A stretch of 18,864 nucleotides of DNA from RGIG4140 sp045532865 (GCA_045532865.1 JAZSGT010000061.1:1-18864); one strand, 5' to 3'; positions 1 to 8,460 are shown, numbered from the stretch's first letter. Made by a program: numbers and translations. Notes: generated by a model not told the origin, from the sequence alone.

Positions 1-1659
1 TTTGATATCAATGCAAGGGATAATGATCAGGAAACAGCCCTTCATCGCATTTGTGTAGGATTGACTTCTGTAGAAACTATTGAGCGCTTTATTGGGGCTG
101 GAGCTGAAGTTAATCCAAAGAATAAAGATGGTTTTACACCATTGGATTTGGTTTATGAAGGATTGAATGAGTTGGTTGCTGCTGATGGTGGTATTTCACC
201 TGAAAACCTGGCAAAATTTAAGTCTTATATTGAGGTTTTGAGAAAGCATGGTGCAACAAATGAAAAAGTTCAGTTAAGTGCTGAAGCTCAAAAAGCGCTT
301 GGTTTGACTGAGCCACAACCTCAAAACCCAACGTTGGAAGAATTTTTTGCAGAGTTGAGAAAAGAGGAGTTGGAGCTTAATCGTGTCAGAGAGCTTCTCA
401 CCAGAGGCGCAGCTGAATATATCAATGAATTTGACCCAGCTCAAAATGTTCCAACCAGTGGAATGGTTCCATTATCAATTGCTGTGGCACGGGGTGATAT
501 TGAATTGCTCAATGCTCTTATTGAACATAAAGCTGATGTTAATAAGGCTTCAAAAGATGGGCAAACACCTTTGCAATTGGCTCTTCAAAAGCTTGAAGAA
601 GCTAAGCAAACCGAAGATCAAGAAAAGATTAAAGCTGCTCAAGCAATTGTTGATAGGTTAAAAGAAGCTGGTGCTAAGGAAGAAGAAAGGGAAGACCCAG
701 TTGCTGAAGTTGATACTTTAGCTCGTAAAGAAGGGGAACCTTTGAGTGAATGGTATAAACGTGTGGCAACTTATTGGGGTGAGCAAGAAGGTGCGTTAAG
801 GTCAAAAATCGCAGCTGAGCAAGATCAAGAAAGGAAAGCGACGCTGACAGCTCAAGCAGATGCTCAAAGCAAATTGGCTACGATGTATGCTCAAATGGCT
901 GATCTTGAGGCTCAATTGGCAACAGAAACTGATCCAAATAAGAAAAGAGAGATTCTTGGTGGATTGGTTAAACTTTCTATGCACTTAAAAGAGGATATCC
1001 CAAATTATTACAATGCATACCATGCTGAAGCAATGAAGGATGCTCAAAATCCTTATACACAGCAACGTAATAATCAACAAGAGGTTCTGATGAGAGCTTC
1101 TAACGCTAATCAAAAAGAATTAACGGCGTTATTAAATTCAAGAGGAACAACGGATCGTCCTCCTCAGGATTCTGGAAACACGCCTGAAACGCCTAGTCGT
1201 AATACCCCAGGTACATCTGTTGATGTTGGGACGACACCAACGCCAAATCCAACAAGTACAGATGTAACGCCAGCTGTTGTTGATGCTGTGGCAAATGCAA
1301 AGCATGATGGTGCACAAGAAAAGAGTTGGTGGGAACGTAACCAAGAGTGGATTTGGTGGGTTTTAGGTATTATTTTGGTTGCAGTTCTTGGCTATTTTGG
1401 ATTTAGAAAAGGTGGTTGGTTTAACAAAGATGATAAAAAAACAGAAACAACTGTTAATTCAAACACAAATGAAAACACAAATAGTAATACAAACACTGGG
1501 ACAGATAATAATAACTCAAATTCTGGAACTGGAAACGATAATACAAACTCTGATACGGGGAATGGCACATTGGCAAATAGTGGGCAATTGTATTCTTCTC
1601 AAGAAGTGAACTCTGCAATTGCATCAAATGCACATAATGTGTATAAAGACCGGTTATAG
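1..1659 (+). CDS. Ankyrin-repeat protein with C-terminal membrane segment and Asn-rich tail (5' partial)
   Basis: The frame is open from base 1, and the codons before the TTG at 61 already encode ankyrin sequence, so the gene begins upstream and 552 codons are seen here. Ankyrin-like units lie at about residues 4-56 (TALH and FTPLDL motifs) and 153-200 (GMVPLSIA, then DGQTPLQLA). Residues about 195-330 are rich in Glu, Gln, Ala and Lys and look helical or coiled-coil. A Pro/Thr-rich linker precedes one hydrophobic segment at about 450-469, flanked by Trp on one side and Arg/Lys on the other. The tail (about 484-520) is almost all Asn, Thr, Gly and Ser. Ankyrin repeats bind proteins; in host-associated bacteria such proteins are often effectors or surface factors, but nothing here shows that directly. 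The gene is followed by a strong terminator. The partner and the topology are unknown. Confidence 0.85.
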   Translation, partial: FDINARDNDQETALHRICVGLTSVETIERFIGAGAEVNPKNKDGFTPLDLVYEGLNELVAADGGISPENLAKFKSYIEVLRKHGATNEKVQLSAEAQKALGLTEPQPQNPTLEEFFAELRKEELELNRVRELLTRGAAEYINEFDPAQNVPTSGMVPLSIAVARGDIELLNALIEHKADVNKASKDGQTPLQLALQKLEEAKQTEDQEKIKAAQAIVDRLKEAGAKEEEREDPVAEVDTLARKEGEPLSEWYKRVATYWGEQEGALRSKIAAEQDQERKATLTAQADAQSKLATMYAQMADLEAQLATETDPNKKREILGGLVKLSMHLKEDIPNYYNAYHAEAMKDAQNPYTQQRNNQQEVLMRASNANQKELTALLNSRGTTDRPPQDSGNTPETPSRNTPGTSVDVGTTPTPNPTSTDVTPAVVDAVANAKHDGAQEKSWWERNQEWIWWVLGIILVAVLGYFGFRKGGWFNKDDKKTETTVNSNTNENTNSNTNTGTDNNNSNSGTGNDNTNSDTGNGTLANSGQLYSSQEVNSAIASNAHNVYKDRL

Positions 1660-1676
1660 AAGGTTTGAAAAAAAAG

Positions 1677-1709
1677 ATCCCTTGGCATAAGTTGTCAAGG
1701 GATTTTTTT
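1677..1709 (+). terminator. Rho-independent terminator after the ankyrin gene
   Basis: The arms ATCCCTTG (1677-1684) and CAAGGGAT (1696-1703) pair perfectly around an 11-base loop and are followed by a T run. An A run lies just before the left arm, so the hairpin could also work on the other strand. It starts 17 bases after the stop codon at 1657-1659. Confidence 0.9.
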
Positions 1710-1734
1710 GATAAAAAGTTTTTTAAGATTATTC

Positions 1735-1763
1735 TTGAAAAGCAACTTAATTCGTGCTAATCT
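1735..1763 (+). promoter_or_regulatory. Possible promoter for tpiA
   Basis: TTGAAA at 1735-1740 could be a -35 box, with a poor -10 (GCTAAT or TAATCT) 15-17 bases later. The position, between the ankyrin terminator and tpiA, is right. The match is weak and the region is AT-rich, so this is tentative. Confidence 0.3.
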
Positions 1764-1854
1764 TTCAAAAAGTTGGTAAGTAAAAAGTACTTTTTTAAAA
1801 AATACATATGCTTATTTTTATTTTTGAATTTTTAATGCCATTTTAGGAGGTTTT

Positions 1855-2610
1855 ATGAGAAGAAAATTAATCGCTGGTAACTGGAAAATGAACCAAACAA
1901 AAAAAGAAGGACTTGCACTTGCAAAAGGCGTTTTTGAAGCAGTAGCTGCTCAAAAAGGAGATTTTGATGTTCTTATTTGTCCTCCAATGAGTTTGTTGGG
2001 TTTGATTGCTGATTTGCCTCATGATGGCGTTGCTTTGGGTTCACAAGATGTTTCTTTGGCTCCAAAAGATTTTGGTGCATACACAGGGGATGTTTCAGCA
2101 GCTCAAGTCGCTGATTTGGGGGCAGCTTATGCTATTGTTGGCCATTCAGAAAGACGAGCAATGCGTCATGAAACTGATCTTGTTGTTCGTGAAAAAGCTG
2201 TTAATGCAATTTCAAAGGGCCTCATTCCTGTTATTTGTGTGGGTGAAACTTTGGAAGAAAGAGAAGCAGGTCAAGCTCTTGATGTTGTTTGCCGTCAGGT
2301 GAGAGAATCTGTTCCAACAACAGCAACAGGTGAAAATACAGTTATTGCATATGAACCTGTTTGGGCAATTGGTACAGGAAAGGTTCCTTCATTAGCCGAT
2401 GTTGAAGAGATGCACACAGCTATTCGTGCTGAAGTTGCAACATTGTTGGGTCAAGAGGTGGCTGAAAGTATGCGACTTTTGTATGGTGGTTCTGTTAAAC
2501 CAAGTAATGCGCAAGAATTGTTAAATGCAAAAGATGTTGATGGCGCTCTTATTGGGGGTGCTAGTTTGAAGGTTGAAGATTTTTGGGGTATTATTCAAAC
2601 TCAATTATAA
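1855..2610 (+). CDS. tpiA: Triosephosphate isomerase
   Basis: This enzyme interconverts dihydroxyacetone phosphate and glyceraldehyde 3-phosphate in cytoplasmic glycolysis and gluconeogenesis. The protein is 251 residues, the usual length for the family. All key elements are seen: the N-terminal NWKMN motif with Asn9 and Lys11, the catalytic His97 in IVGHSERR, the catalytic base Glu167 in AYEPVWAIGTG (loop 6), and the phosphate-binding YGGSV and GALIGGAS motifs near the C-terminus. The ATG is preceded by AGGAGG at 1845-1850, which fixes the start. A secreted protein gene follows after only 15 bases, so the two are probably co-transcribed. In many proteobacteria tpiA is followed by secG; that is not so here. 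Confidence 0.98.
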   Translation: MRRKLIAGNWKMNQTKKEGLALAKGVFEAVAAQKGDFDVLICPPMSLLGLIADLPHDGVALGSQDVSLAPKDFGAYTGDVSAAQVADLGAAYAIVGHSERRAMRHETDLVVREKAVNAISKGLIPVICVGETLEEREAGQALDVVCRQVRESVPTTATGENTVIAYEPVWAIGTGKVPSLADVEEMHTAIRAEVATLLGQEVAESMRLLYGGSVKPSNAQELLNAKDVDGALIGGASLKVEDFWGIIQTQL

Positions 2611-2625
2611 TTATGGGTGATCCTA

Positions 2626-3201
2626 ATGAAAAAGGCATTTACCTCACTTTTTGGATTGGTTGTATTGACTTGTTTTGCAACATCTGTTCAGGCAAAAAGC
2701 TTGGCTTCGCGTCAAGTTTCAACATGTTTGCTTGGATTGCCACCTGTTGTCTTAATTAGTCAAGATATGCGTGATTTGAATTTTTCAAAAAGTCCTTTGG
2801 TAGATGCCTTTTGGGATTTTGAAACATCTCAAAAAGGGAAGGGGTTTACCCATCAATATGAAAATGCATTTTGCAAAGCAAAAATTTCTTTTTATTCAAA
2901 TAATCAAAGTCGTTTAAGTAATAATAAAGTTTTGCGTGAGTTAAAGGATAAAACCTCTTTTCCTGTTGAAAGGCAACGTAACTTAAAGGTTAATCGCATT
3001 AAATTTTATGGTGTTTATGGACAAGATGATGATATTTCTAATACGTTGTTATTAGGTAATTACAAGGATCATTTTTTAAGGATTAGAACAACTTGTTCTA
3101 TTTTGCCACGATTTTCTGATGATGAGTATCAAAGAAAAATTGATGAAATGACAACAATTTTTGCTGAGGGAATTGTGGAGGCTTTAAAAGCCTGTATGTA
3201 A
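2626..3201 (+). CDS. Small secreted four-cysteine protein, family not recognised
   Basis: The product is 191 residues from the ATG at 2626. A GTG in frame at 2617 would add three residues, but the ATG gives a clean signal peptide (MKKA, hydrophobic core, cleavage after SVQA at about residue 22) and has GGGTGA about 6 bases upstream. The mature part holds four cysteines (in VSTC, AFCK, TTCS and the last residues, KACM), enough for two disulfides, which fits a periplasmic location. The signal segment contains a Cys, but it is preceded by Thr and does not form a lipobox. The sequence is rich in Lys, Asn and Ser, with no domain I can name. It starts 15 bases after tpiA and so probably shares its transcript; nothing links the functions of the two. 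Confidence 0.75.
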   Translation: MKKAFTSLFGLVVLTCFATSVQAKSLASRQVSTCLLGLPPVVLISQDMRDLNFSKSPLVDAFWDFETSQKGKGFTHQYENAFCKAKISFYSNNQSRLSNNKVLRELKDKTSFPVERQRNLKVNRIKFYGVYGQDDDISNTLLLGNYKDHFLRIRTTCSILPRFSDDEYQRKIDEMTTIFAEGIVEALKACM

Positions 3202-3238
3202 AACAAATAAGTATTTTTTTATCAATAAATTAAATTAT

Positions 3239-3266
3239 TTGATTAAAGTTTTAAATTAAGTAATAT
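3239..3266 (+). promoter_or_regulatory. Tentative promoter for the yej operon
   Basis: TTGATT (3239-3244), then 16 bases, then TAATAT (3261-3266), 72 bases before yejB. Each box matches consensus at four of six positions. The whole 3202-3338 gap is A/T runs, so chance matches are likely. I see no clear terminator for the upstream gene here. Confidence 0.2.
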
Positions 3267-3338
3267 TTTTTTTGTTAAGTTGATTTTTTTTATTAGAAAT
3301 CGCTTGATTTTTTGATTTTTTTTGTTCAGTATAGCACT

Positions 3339-4436
3339 ATGAAGAAATCTTATTTTTTGAAACGTGTGTTGCTTATTCCAGTAACACTTTTTGGAATTAT
3401 GTTTTTAAATTTTTTGTTTGTTCAATTAGCGCCAGGTGGGCCAGTTGAGCAGATGATGATTAAGCTAGAAACAGGTCTTTCGCCAGATGCAACAGCACGC
3501 ATTTCGGGTACTGGTTCTTTAGCAGCAAGTTCTGGATCCATGGTTTCAACAACATCTTATCGGGGTACACAAGGTTTAAAGGATGAGCTTCGTCTTGAGC
3601 TTGAAAAACGCTTTGGTTTTGATAAGCCAGCACATAAACGCTTTTTTTTAATGATTAAAAATTATTTAACTTTTGATTTTGGAAAGAGTTTTTATCAAGA
3701 TAAAAAAGTCATTGATTTGGTTTTAGAAAAAATGCCTGTTTCAATTTCTTTGGGTGTGTTTTCAACGGCTTTGATTTATTTCATTGCAATTCCTTTGGGG
3801 ATTAAACGTGCTGTGAAAAAAAACACCCCATTCGATTGGATAAGTGGTTTTTTCTTAACCATTGGGTATGCGGTTCCATCCTTTTTGTTTGCAATTTTTT
3901 TGATTGTTTTGTTTGCAGGAGGAGAGTATTTTTCTTGGTTTTATTTAAAAGGACTTGTGAGTGACAATTTTTCAAGTTTATCTTTTTTTGAAAAGATAGT
4001 TGATTATTTGCGTCACATTACATTGCCAGTATTGTCGCTAACAATTGGGGGGTTAGCTAGCCTTTGTTTTTTAACAAGAAATGCTTTTTTAGATGAACTT
4101 GGCAAACAATATGTTACAACAGCAAGAGCTAAGGGTTTAAGTGAAACACAAGTTCTTTATAAGCATGTGTTTCGAAATGCGATGTTGATTGTTATTGCTG
4201 GCTTTCCTTCCATGTTGATTGGAATGTTGTTTACAGGTTCAGTGTTAATTGAAGTTATTTTTTCATTGGATGGCTTGGGTCTTTTGGGGTATGAAGCTGT
4301 TCAAAATAGAGATTATCCCGTTATTTTTGGAACCCTTTATTTGTTTGCCTTGTTGGGGTTAGTTTTAAATTTAATCAGTGATTTTATTTATACATTGATT
4401 GACCCACGCATTCATTTTGAAAAGAGGATGATGTGA
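3339..4436 (+). CDS. yejB: YejB-type ABC transporter permease
   Basis: This is one of two membrane subunits of an inner-membrane importer of the oligopeptide class (microcin C / antimicrobial peptide / muropeptide uptake). Family marks are the first membrane helix followed by FVQLAPGGPVEQ, an ATARISG segment, YRGTQGL, and KRFGFDKPAHKRF. About six membrane helices are visible. The cytoplasmic EAA loop that contacts the ATPase is YVTTARAKGLSE...H..RNA, in the second half. The protein is 365 residues from the ATG at 3339; a TTG in frame at 3312 would add nine residues, but YejB proteins normally begin right before the first helix. I see no good ribosome-binding site before the ATG. The stop overlaps the yejE start (TGATG). 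The gene comes first in yejB-E-F with no yejA in front of it. Confidence 0.93.
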   Translation: MKKSYFLKRVLLIPVTLFGIMFLNFLFVQLAPGGPVEQMMIKLETGLSPDATARISGTGSLAASSGSMVSTTSYRGTQGLKDELRLELEKRFGFDKPAHKRFFLMIKNYLTFDFGKSFYQDKKVIDLVLEKMPVSISLGVFSTALIYFIAIPLGIKRAVKKNTPFDWISGFFLTIGYAVPSFLFAIFLIVLFAGGEYFSWFYLKGLVSDNFSSLSFFEKIVDYLRHITLPVLSLTIGGLASLCFLTRNAFLDELGKQYVTTARAKGLSETQVLYKHVFRNAMLIVIAGFPSMLIGMLFTGSVLIEVIFSLDGLGLLGYEAVQNRDYPVIFGTLYLFALLGLVLNLISDFIYTLIDPRIHFEKRMM

Positions 4437-5464
4437 TGAGTTTATTGGGTGATAAAAGAAAACAGGCATTTAAACGGAACAAAAAAGCAAGATTTTCTTG
4501 GTATTTGTTTTTGCTTATATTTATTATTTCACTTTGTGCTCCCTTTTTGGCAAATGATAAACCATTAATTTTAATGGATAAAAAGGCAGTTTTTTTTCCT
4601 ATTTTTGAATTTGTTTCAGATGAGTTTGTTGGTGGAAAATTGCCAACAAGGGCTGATTTTTCAGATCCATATACAAAAAAATATATTAAAGAAAATGATG
4701 TATTTACGGTGAATGCACCAATTAAATATGCATATGATACAGTGGACTATAATTCACTAGAGCCTTTTCCATCAAAACCGAACAAAAAACATTTGCTTGG
4801 TACAGATGATCAAGGACGTGATGTATTAGCAAGATTATTATATGCTTTACGAATTAGTCTTCTTTTTGGAATTTTACTGACCTTTTTGTCTGCTGTTATT
4901 GGAATTCTTATTGGTGCAATTCAAGGTTATTTTGGTGGAAAGGTTGATTTGGTTATTGGTCGTGTTTTAGAGATTTGGTCTTCTTTGCCACAATTGTTTA
5001 TTTTGATTATTGTTTCAAGCTTGATAGCTCCTTCGTTTTTTAGTTTGCTTTTTATCTTATTACTATTTAGTTGGACACAGTTAACAGGTGTTGTGCGTGC
5101 TGAATTTTTAAAGACAAGAGGATTGGATTATGTTAAAGCTGCCAAAACATTAGGTGTAAGCGATTTTATGATTATGTGGAGACACATTTTACCAAATGCC
5201 TTGGTTGCCACAATTACCTATATTCCATTTATGCTATCATCTTCAATTGTTTCTTTATCAGCATTAGATTTTTTGGGATTTGGTTTGCCAATAGGAACAC
5301 CAGGTTTGGGAGAGTTAATTCGGCAGGGAAAAGATAATTTATCAGCTCCATGGCTTGGGTTGACAGCTTTTTTTGTTATGACCATTCTTTTGTCTTTGCT
5401 TATTTTTATTGGGGAAGGGGTCAGAGATGCATTTGATCCACATCAGGAGGATAAGAATGCATAA
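4436..5464 (+). CDS. yejE: YejE-type ABC transporter permease
   Basis: The second permease subunit of the Yej importer, 342 residues. An N-terminal membrane helix (LFLLIFIISLCAPFLA) is followed by a long periplasmic stretch with HLLGTDDQGRDVLARL, typical of OppC/DppC-class permeases. After this come about five further helices, with EIWSSLPQLF as a strong YejE mark, and the EAA loop (DYVKAAKTLGVSD...RHILPNAL). The ATG at 4436 shares its A with the yejB TGA; a GTG at 4433 is an alternative start three bases earlier. AAAGAGG at 4421-4427 serves as the ribosome-binding site. The 3' end overlaps yejF by eight bases, so the three subunits are translationally coupled. Confidence 0.93.
   Translation: MSLLGDKRKQAFKRNKKARFSWYLFLLIFIISLCAPFLANDKPLILMDKKAVFFPIFEFVSDEFVGGKLPTRADFSDPYTKKYIKENDVFTVNAPIKYAYDTVDYNSLEPFPSKPNKKHLLGTDDQGRDVLARLLYALRISLLFGILLTFLSAVIGILIGAIQGYFGGKVDLVIGRVLEIWSSLPQLFILIIVSSLIAPSFFSLLFILLLFSWTQLTGVVRAEFLKTRGLDYVKAAKTLGVSDFMIMWRHILPNALVATITYIPFMLSSSIVSLSALDFLGFGLPIGTPGLGELIRQGKDNLSAPWLGLTAFFVMTILLSLLIFIGEGVRDAFDPHQEDKNA
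5445..5450 (+). promoter_or_regulatory. Ribosome-binding site that fixes the yejF start
   Basis: AGGAGG lies inside the end of yejE and six bases before the ATG at 5457. It decides against the upstream TTG at 5409. Confidence 0.8.
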
Positions 5465-6938
5465 TTTATTAGAAATTAAAAATCTTTATGTTTCATTTAA
5501 AAATTTTCAAGCAGTTAAAGGCGTTTCAATCGCTTTAAAACCAGCAGAGTTTGTTGCTTTGATAGGGAACAGTGGTTCAGGTAAATCAACCATAGCACAA
5601 AGTATTTTAAAGCTTCATCGAAATGCCACATATAAAGGGGATATTTATTTAAAGAAAACAAACTTAATGAAGTTGGATGAAAAACAGTTACAACAAGTTA
5701 GAGGACGAAAAATCAGTATGATTTTTCAAGAGCCAATGACAAGTTTAAATCCCTTGCATACAGCCGGTAATCAGATTATGGAAGTATTAAAGTTGCATCA
5801 TATGAAAGCAACGAGAGAAGCGGTTTATCGACTTTTAAATTTGGTTGAATTAACAGATTGCGAACGTATTTATAATTCATATCCACACATGCTTTCAGGT
5901 GGACAGCGTCAACGTGTGATGATTGCAATGGCATTGGCTGCTAAACCATCTTTATTGATTGCTGATGAAGCAACAACTGCATTAGATGTGACAGTTCAAG
6001 CTGAAATTTTAGTGTTGTTGAAAAAATTACAACGTAAATTAAAATTAGCCATTTTGTTTATCACTCATGACCAATCAATTGTTCGAAAAATGGCTGATCG
6101 GGTTTATGTGATGAAGTCAGGTGTGATTGTTTCAACAAAGATGCCATTTGTGAATAAAGTTCGTTTAAAACTTTTTGAAAAAGGAGAGGGAGACCCTCTT
6201 TTAGAAGTTCAAAATTTATCAGTTTCTTTTGGCTCATTTAAGGCTGTTCAAAATGTTTCATTTTCGTTAAAAAAAGGTCAAACTCTTGGTATTGTTGGTG
6301 AAAGTGGTGCAGGGAAGTCTTCACTTGTACAAGCATTGATGCGCCTTATTCCGTCAAGTGGTCGTGTTTTGATTGAAAAAGATGATTTTTTAACTCTTAA
6401 AGGTAAAAATCTTTTTAAAAAACGGGCTGATATTCAAATGGTTATGCAAGATCCAGCAAGTTCATTAAACCCTCGTTTAACCGTTTTTGATATTGTGCAA
6501 GAAGGGTTAAAAATTCATTGTCCTAAATTAAAGGCAAAAGAAAGATTGACTTTGGTTGAGGAAGTTCTTTGCTCTGTTGGTTTAAACCCCACTCTTTTGT
6601 TGTCAAGATATCCACATGAATTATCCGGTGGTCAAAAAGCAAGAGTAGCTTTGGCCCGTGTTTTGATTTTGAAACCAAAAATTTTGATTTTGGATGAAGT
6701 GATGGCCTCCTTAGATAAACACACTCAAGGAAAATTAAAGTCCCTTTTGTTTAAGTTGCAAGAAAAGTATTGTTTTGTTTGTATATTTATTACGCATAAC
6801 ATGAGTTTGGTACAATCTATGTGTGATTATGTCTTGGTTATGAAATCTGGTGTTGTTGAGGAATATGGTGTTCTTGAGAATGTCTTTTTACATCCACAAT
6901 CTTCTTATACAAAAGCATTATTGAAAGCTTCAGTTTAA
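5457..6938 (+). CDS. yejF: YejF-type fused ABC transporter ATPase (two nucleotide-binding domains)
   Basis: The ATPase of the Yej importer carries both nucleotide-binding domains in one 493-residue chain. Domain 1 has Walker A GNSGSGKST (37-45), Q-loop Gln91 (FQEPMTSLNP), signature LSGGQ (146-150), Walker B with Asp170-Glu171 (IADEATTALD) and H-loop His204 (FITHD). Domain 2 has Walker A GESGAGKSS (from 281), a Q-loop at MQDPASSLNPR, signature LSGGQ (389-393), and Walker B Asp413-Glu414 (ILDEVMASLD). All catalytic positions are kept, so both sites should hydrolyse ATP. The usual Pro after Walker B Asp-Glu is Ala in domain 1 and Val in domain 2, a mild oddity. The chain is shorter than E. coli YejF (about 529), mostly in the linker and C-terminus. 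A terminator follows directly. Confidence 0.95.
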   Translation: MHNLLEIKNLYVSFKNFQAVKGVSIALKPAEFVALIGNSGSGKSTIAQSILKLHRNATYKGDIYLKKTNLMKLDEKQLQQVRGRKISMIFQEPMTSLNPLHTAGNQIMEVLKLHHMKATREAVYRLLNLVELTDCERIYNSYPHMLSGGQRQRVMIAMALAAKPSLLIADEATTALDVTVQAEILVLLKKLQRKLKLAILFITHDQSIVRKMADRVYVMKSGVIVSTKMPFVNKVRLKLFEKGEGDPLLEVQNLSVSFGSFKAVQNVSFSLKKGQTLGIVGESGAGKSSLVQALMRLIPSSGRVLIEKDDFLTLKGKNLFKKRADIQMVMQDPASSLNPRLTVFDIVQEGLKIHCPKLKAKERLTLVEEVLCSVGLNPTLLLSRYPHELSGGQKARVALARVLILKPKILILDEVMASLDKHTQGKLKSLLFKLQEKYCFVCIFITHNMSLVQSMCDYVLVMKSGVVEEYGVLENVFLHPQSSYTKALLKASV

Positions 6939-6944
6939 CCATAA

Positions 6945-6977
6945 AAAAAACACCTCTTTTTTTAAGAGGTGTTTTTT
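6945..6977. terminator. Bidirectional terminator between yejF and the glycosyltransferase
   Basis: CACCTCTT (6951-6958) pairs with AAGAGGTG (6964-6971) over a five-base T loop. An A run lies to the left and a T run to the right, so the stem extends as A-T pairs and can stop transcription from both converging operons. Confidence 0.92.
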
Positions 6978-6989
6978 GTTAAATGAAGA

Positions 6990-8456
6990 TTATTTTTTTG
7001 TTTTTTTAATAGATTTTTGTTCTTTTGAATTATCTTTTAAGAAAGTTAATGTATTTCCTTTCTTTTCAAATGTTTCTTCATTTGGCCATTTATCCCATTT
7101 AATAACAAAGCTATTTTTTGTTTCTTTAAGGATATGACCTGTTTCAGTTATAGAACTTGCACGATAGAATGTTTTATCGTTTTGGATAACAATGATATCA
7201 TGCCAATATGGGTGTTTCACTGTAAATGTGCGTGCATTTTTATCATTTTTATTGATAATTTTTGTGATGTGTTTATATTCCTTTTGACTGTTTTTGACAA
7301 ATGTTTCAGGTTTAATGTAATGTTCCCATTTTATGGTAATGTGGCTATCAGAACTATCCAAAATTTTCCCTATTTCAGTTGGAACATCTTTGCGATAAAT
7401 GGTTTTATCGTCTTTAAAAGCGATAAATGATTCCCAATCTTTATGTACTAAATAAAGTGTTTTTTCCCCTTCTCGAGGACATGTATTTTCATATCTTTTT
7501 TCTAAAATAGATTGATTGAGGATCTTTTTTTCTTTATTTGTACGAACCATTTCTTTGAGCATAATGCAACGGTTGACAGTTCCATTAAATGCACCTAAAA
7601 TTTCATATGGAGCATCAAAAAAAGGTTTTAATTTATCTTTTTGTAATTTTTTGAAGGATTCAGCTTGTGTAAACCCGTAATTTTGGGGTTTAACCAAACC
7701 TTTCATATATCCAAAAATTAAAACACCCTCAGCCATAGCTGAAATTTTACCACCGTGTTCTAATACTTTTTTGTAAAGGCCACAATCTTCTGCATATAAA
7801 TAATTTTCATCATAACGAATGTTATTTTTATCTAAAAATTCTTTGCGAATGATAATGGTTGGATGGGCAAGTGCACTTGAAAAATAGGTGTTGATTTCAA
7901 GCTCGTCTGGATTGGTTAAAATAGGATCTTTTGTGCTTTTAGGGGTGTTTTCACCACTAAAACCAGCGCCCATGATGGCAATGTGAGGATTTTTTTCCAT
8001 CATAAGAACTTGTCTTTCTACACGATAAGGCATGGATTTATCATCATCATCCATTCTTAAAATATATTTGCCCCGTGCTGCGTCAATCCCTTTGTTAAGG
8101 CCAGCAACAAGTCCTTGGTTTGTTTTATTTGTTAAGACAACAACACGAGAATCTTTTTTTGCATATTCTTCTAAAATCTTTGCTGTTCCATCTGTGGAGC
8201 CATCATTGACAACAACAATTTCAAAGTCGTCATATGTCTGATTAAGCATGGAATCCATAGCGCCTGGAAGGGATTTTTCACGATTATATGTCGACATGAC
8301 AAAAGAAGCCATTGGAGAGGAAAACGTTTTTTTAATTTTTTTTAAAACAGCTCCACCATATACACCAGATAAGACCCCGGCTCCATAAAGAATAGTGCAG
8401 AGTAAGACAACAGATGAAACTTTTTTATGTTTTTTTATTGTTCTTTCTTTTTTCAT
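6990..8456 (-). CDS. Membrane-anchored family 2 glycosyltransferase with two C-terminal repeat modules
   Basis: The protein is 488 residues from the ATG at 8456, which has AAGGGAGA just upstream (8461-8468); an ATG 45 bases earlier lacks such a site. Residues 13-38 form one membrane helix between Lys-rich flanks, likely an inner-membrane anchor. A GT-A domain follows: SFVMSTYNR (51-59), VNDGSTD (83-89, nucleotide-sugar binding), the DXD-type RMDDDD (134-139, metal binding) and a YAEDCGLY motif that would hold the catalytic base. The C-terminal third has two related modules about 77 residues apart, starting near Trp341 and Trp418. Each reads W...I/F....DKT.YR.....E.G.IL......IKW.....ETF and is probably a small beta-rich unit. 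The gene is last in the murL-murD2 operon, 74 bases after murD2. Acceptor and sugar cannot be told. A role in glycan or peptidoglycan modification is only inference from its neighbours. Confidence 0.88.
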   Translation of the reverse strand: MKKERTIKKHKKVSSVVLLCTILYGAGVLSGVYGGAVLKKIKKTFSSPMASFVMSTYNREKSLPGAMDSMLNQTYDDFEIVVVNDGSTDGTAKILEEYAKKDSRVVVLTNKTNQGLVAGLNKGIDAARGKYILRMDDDDKSMPYRVERQVLMMEKNPHIAIMGAGFSGENTPKSTKDPILTNPDELEINTYFSSALAHPTIIIRKEFLDKNNIRYDENYLYAEDCGLYKKVLEHGGKISAMAEGVLIFGYMKGLVKPQNYGFTQAESFKKLQKDKLKPFFDAPYEILGAFNGTVNRCIMLKEMVRTNKEKKILNQSILEKRYENTCPREGEKTLYLVHKDWESFIAFKDDKTIYRKDVPTEIGKILDSSDSHITIKWEHYIKPETFVKNSQKEYKHITKIINKNDKNARTFTVKHPYWHDIIVIQNDKTFYRASSITETGHILKETKNSFVIKWDKWPNEETFEKKGNTLTFLKDNSKEQKSIKKTKK

Positions 8457-8460
8457 GAAT

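Noticed and set aside
61..63. TTG as the start of the ankyrin gene
   Set aside because: The same frame is open to base 1 and the upstream codons encode ankyrin sequence, so the gene starts outside the window.
2626..2700. Lipoprotein signal in the secreted protein after tpiA
   Set aside because: The Cys in the signal segment is preceded by Thr rather than Gly, Ala or Ser, so a normal signal peptide with a cut after SVQA fits better.
3179..3193. AGGCTTT/AAAGCCT palindrome at the 3' end of the secreted protein gene as a terminator
   Set aside because: It lies within the coding region, has almost no loop and no T run directly after it.
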